Assembly: GCA_017988355.1 (NCBI GenBank)
Contig: JAGNRX010000098.1
Span: forward strand, 1 to 5,163
Source: Bacteroidales bacterium
Lineage (GTDB): Bacteria > Bacteroidota > Bacteroidia > Bacteroidales > P3
DNA length: 5,163 nt
Reading direction: 5' to 3'
Shown here one piece after another: positions 3,683 to 5,163 of this stretch; the first letter of the stretch is position 1, and the number at the start of each line of letters is the position of its first letter. Position numbers and translations under genes: made by a program. The notes under the pieces are model-generated. The model saw nothing but the letters and a program-made list of their open reading frames with translations, ran no database searches and had not been told where the DNA came from.

Positions 3683-5163
3683 ATGACAAAAAAACATATA
3701 TTGTTCTTAATTTCCTTAATCCTTATAGGCCTTACTTCAATAGGTCAGGAAGCAAGGCAAAAAAACATTAGAATAAATGGCTATATGTACGATTCCAAAA
3801 CAAGGGAAACGCTAATAGGAGCAGCTATTTATGATATGAATAGTAAGATTGGAACATCATCTAATAACTACGGATTCTATTCAATTTCCATTCCTAAGGG
3901 AGAGGCAGAGTTTTTCGTTTCCTATGTAGGCTATGAGAAGATACTTCTCAAATACAATTTCACGAAAGACACCACAATAAACATATATTTACAGCCATCC
4001 AGTTCAACCCTTAAAGAGGTTGTGATTGAAGATAGGAGTGTTGCAAAAAGATTTATTGAAGACCCAACACCAGGGAAGATAACCATAAACCCACTTACAA
4101 TAATCTCTCTGCCTTCCATTGGTGGAGAGAGTGACCTTTTGAAATCCTTGCAACTAATGCCAGGTGTTAAGAGTGGAACAGAGGGAACAACAGGACTTTA
4201 TGTTAGAGGAGGGAATATGGATCAAAACCTATATCTAATTGATGGAATACCAATTTATAACCCAAACCACTTAATGGGATTTATCTCAACTTTCAACACA
4301 GATGCAATTAAGAATATTGAATTCTACAAAGGATCATTTCCGGCAAGATATGGGGGAAGAGCTTCTTCGGTTGTGGATGTTAGAATGAAAGATGGTAATA
4401 ATGAAAAAATACGTGGAGAGGTCAGCGTAGGCCTAATTTCTGCTAAGCTAAATATTGAAGGACCAATTATTAAAGATAAAACCACTTTTAGCATTTCTGG
4501 AAGAAGAACCTATATAGATTTATTAACCAGACCACTAGTTGCTTACATTAACAGAACAGAAGGTACTGATGCTGATTTTGCATATTTCTTTAGTGATTTA
4601 AATGTAAAGCTACATCATAAGTTTTCTCCAAGCAATAGGTTAACAGGAAGTTTGTATTGGGGAGATGATAAGTTTAATTTTAGCTCAGCAGAAAAAAGCA
4701 TGAACTATTCTGACAAAAACACAGCAAATGTTAAGTGGGGTAATCTAATAGGCACAATTGATTGGGCTTATGAAATAAATAATAGACTTTTCTCCAACCT
4801 TTCAGTTTCTTATAATAGATACCGATCTAATATGGGTTCAATTCTTGAAAATAAGAATATAGATGGACAAACGAATTATAAATTTGATTTTAGTTTTCTT
4901 TCAGGCATTGAAGATTGGTCAGTAAAAAATAACTATAATTTCTATTTGAATGGATGGAACTCGATTAACTATGGCGTAAACTATACCTATCATACATATT
5001 CTCCAGAAATAACATCAATTTCTACTTTCGAGGGTTTAGGCTCAATAGACCAATATAATGTAAATAATAGGGTTTATGGCAATGAAGTAATAGTTTATAT
5101 TGAGGATGAAATGAACTTCACTGAAAAGTTCTCAATCAACCCAGGTCTTCACTACAATATGTT
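3683..5163 (+). CDS. TonB-dependent outer-membrane receptor, N-terminal part (runs off window)
   Basis: A frame stays open from the ATG at 3683 to the window end (493 codons plus two bases); the 3' part, most of the beta-barrel, is missing. Residues 1-22 form a signal peptide (KK, hydrophobic core, then SIGQ). Residues about 30-105 are a carboxypeptidase-D-regulatory-like beta domain, with NGYMYD, YGFYSISIP and YVGYE as landmarks. LKEVVIED at 110-117 is a plausible TonB box. The plug domain spans about 135-236, with LLKSLQLMPGV, GLYVRGG, LIDGIPIYNP, and the YKGSFPARYGGRASSVVDV region at 215-233. Alternating aromatic-rich strands of the barrel begin at about 245. Such receptors import siderophores, vitamins, glycans or peptides using TonB-ExbBD energy; the ligand cannot be told. 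I see no SusC-specific features in the part present. The start lies 15 bases after the rel stop in an A-rich leader without Shine-Dalgarno, so transcription from the tadA-rel unit is likely. Confidence 0.93.
   Translation, partial: MTKKHILFLISLILIGLTSIGQEARQKNIRINGYMYDSKTRETLIGAAIYDMNSKIGTSSNNYGFYSISIPKGEAEFFVSYVGYEKILLKYNFTKDTTINIYLQPSSSTLKEVVIEDRSVAKRFIEDPTPGKITINPLTIISLPSIGGESDLLKSLQLMPGVKSGTEGTTGLYVRGGNMDQNLYLIDGIPIYNPNHLMGFISTFNTDAIKNIEFYKGSFPARYGGRASSVVDVRMKDGNNEKIRGEVSVGLISAKLNIEGPIIKDKTTFSISGRRTYIDLLTRPLVAYINRTEGTDADFAYFFSDLNVKLHHKFSPSNRLTGSLYWGDDKFNFSSAEKSMNYSDKNTANVKWGNLIGTIDWAYEINNRLFSNLSVSYNRYRSNMGSILENKNIDGQTNYKFDFSFLSGIEDWSVKNNYNFYLNGWNSINYGVNYTYHTYSPEITSISTFEGLGSIDQYNVNNRVYGNEVIVYIEDEMNFTEKFSINPGLHYNM

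Noticed and set aside
3931..4119. Minus-strand open frame of 62 codons
   Set aside because: Antisense to the carboxypeptidase-regulatory-like and plug-linker part of the TonB-dependent receptor. It has no independent support.
3683..5163. SusC-type glycan receptor
   Set aside because: The plug and N-terminal regions fit the general carboxypeptidase-regulatory plus plug receptor type. No SusC-specific features or susD neighbour are visible within the window.

Overview
The window looks like chromosomal DNA from an AT-rich member of the Bacteroidota. Four things suggest this: a Bacteroidetes-type 16S rRNA tail; a bifunctional RelA/SpoT protein with the RLRDW synthetase motif that I associate with that phylum; a TonB-dependent receptor with an N-terminal carboxypeptidase-regulatory-like domain; and start codons that mostly lack a Shine-Dalgarno sequence. 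I cannot place it below phylum level.

Layout. Positions 1-35 are the last bases of a 16S rRNA gene (+), including the GGAA loop of helix 45 and the anti-Shine-Dalgarno CCTCC. A spacer of about 106 bases holding a perfect 9-bp hairpin leads to a complete tRNA-Ile(GAT) at 142-215. Two intrinsic terminators follow at once (218-240 and 256-292). No tRNA-Ala and no 23S rRNA appear, so this transcription unit seems to be 16S-tRNA-Ile only. Positions 293-461 are non-coding and contain four tandem 21-bp units (362-445, with a partial fifth to 451). A hotdog-fold thioesterase gene runs on the minus strand (462-941), convergent with the rRNA unit.

Divergent from the thioesterase is a tight plus-strand cluster: tadA (957-1406, tRNA adenosine deaminase), then a full-length bifunctional (p)ppGpp synthetase/hydrolase (1430-3667) after 23 bases, then after 15 bases a TonB-dependent outer-membrane receptor (3683 to the end), which is cut by the window edge. 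The spacing suggests co-transcription. The products act in tRNA wobble editing, the stringent response and outer-membrane uptake. They have no obvious biochemical link, so this may be a housekeeping operon of convenience.

The most notable observation is the apparently split rRNA operon (16S and tRNA-Ile terminated before any 23S). The 21-bp tandem repeat and a few sequence departures in the 16S tail and the Rel synthetase domain come next. I found no evidence of a new defence system, mobile element or CRISPR array.
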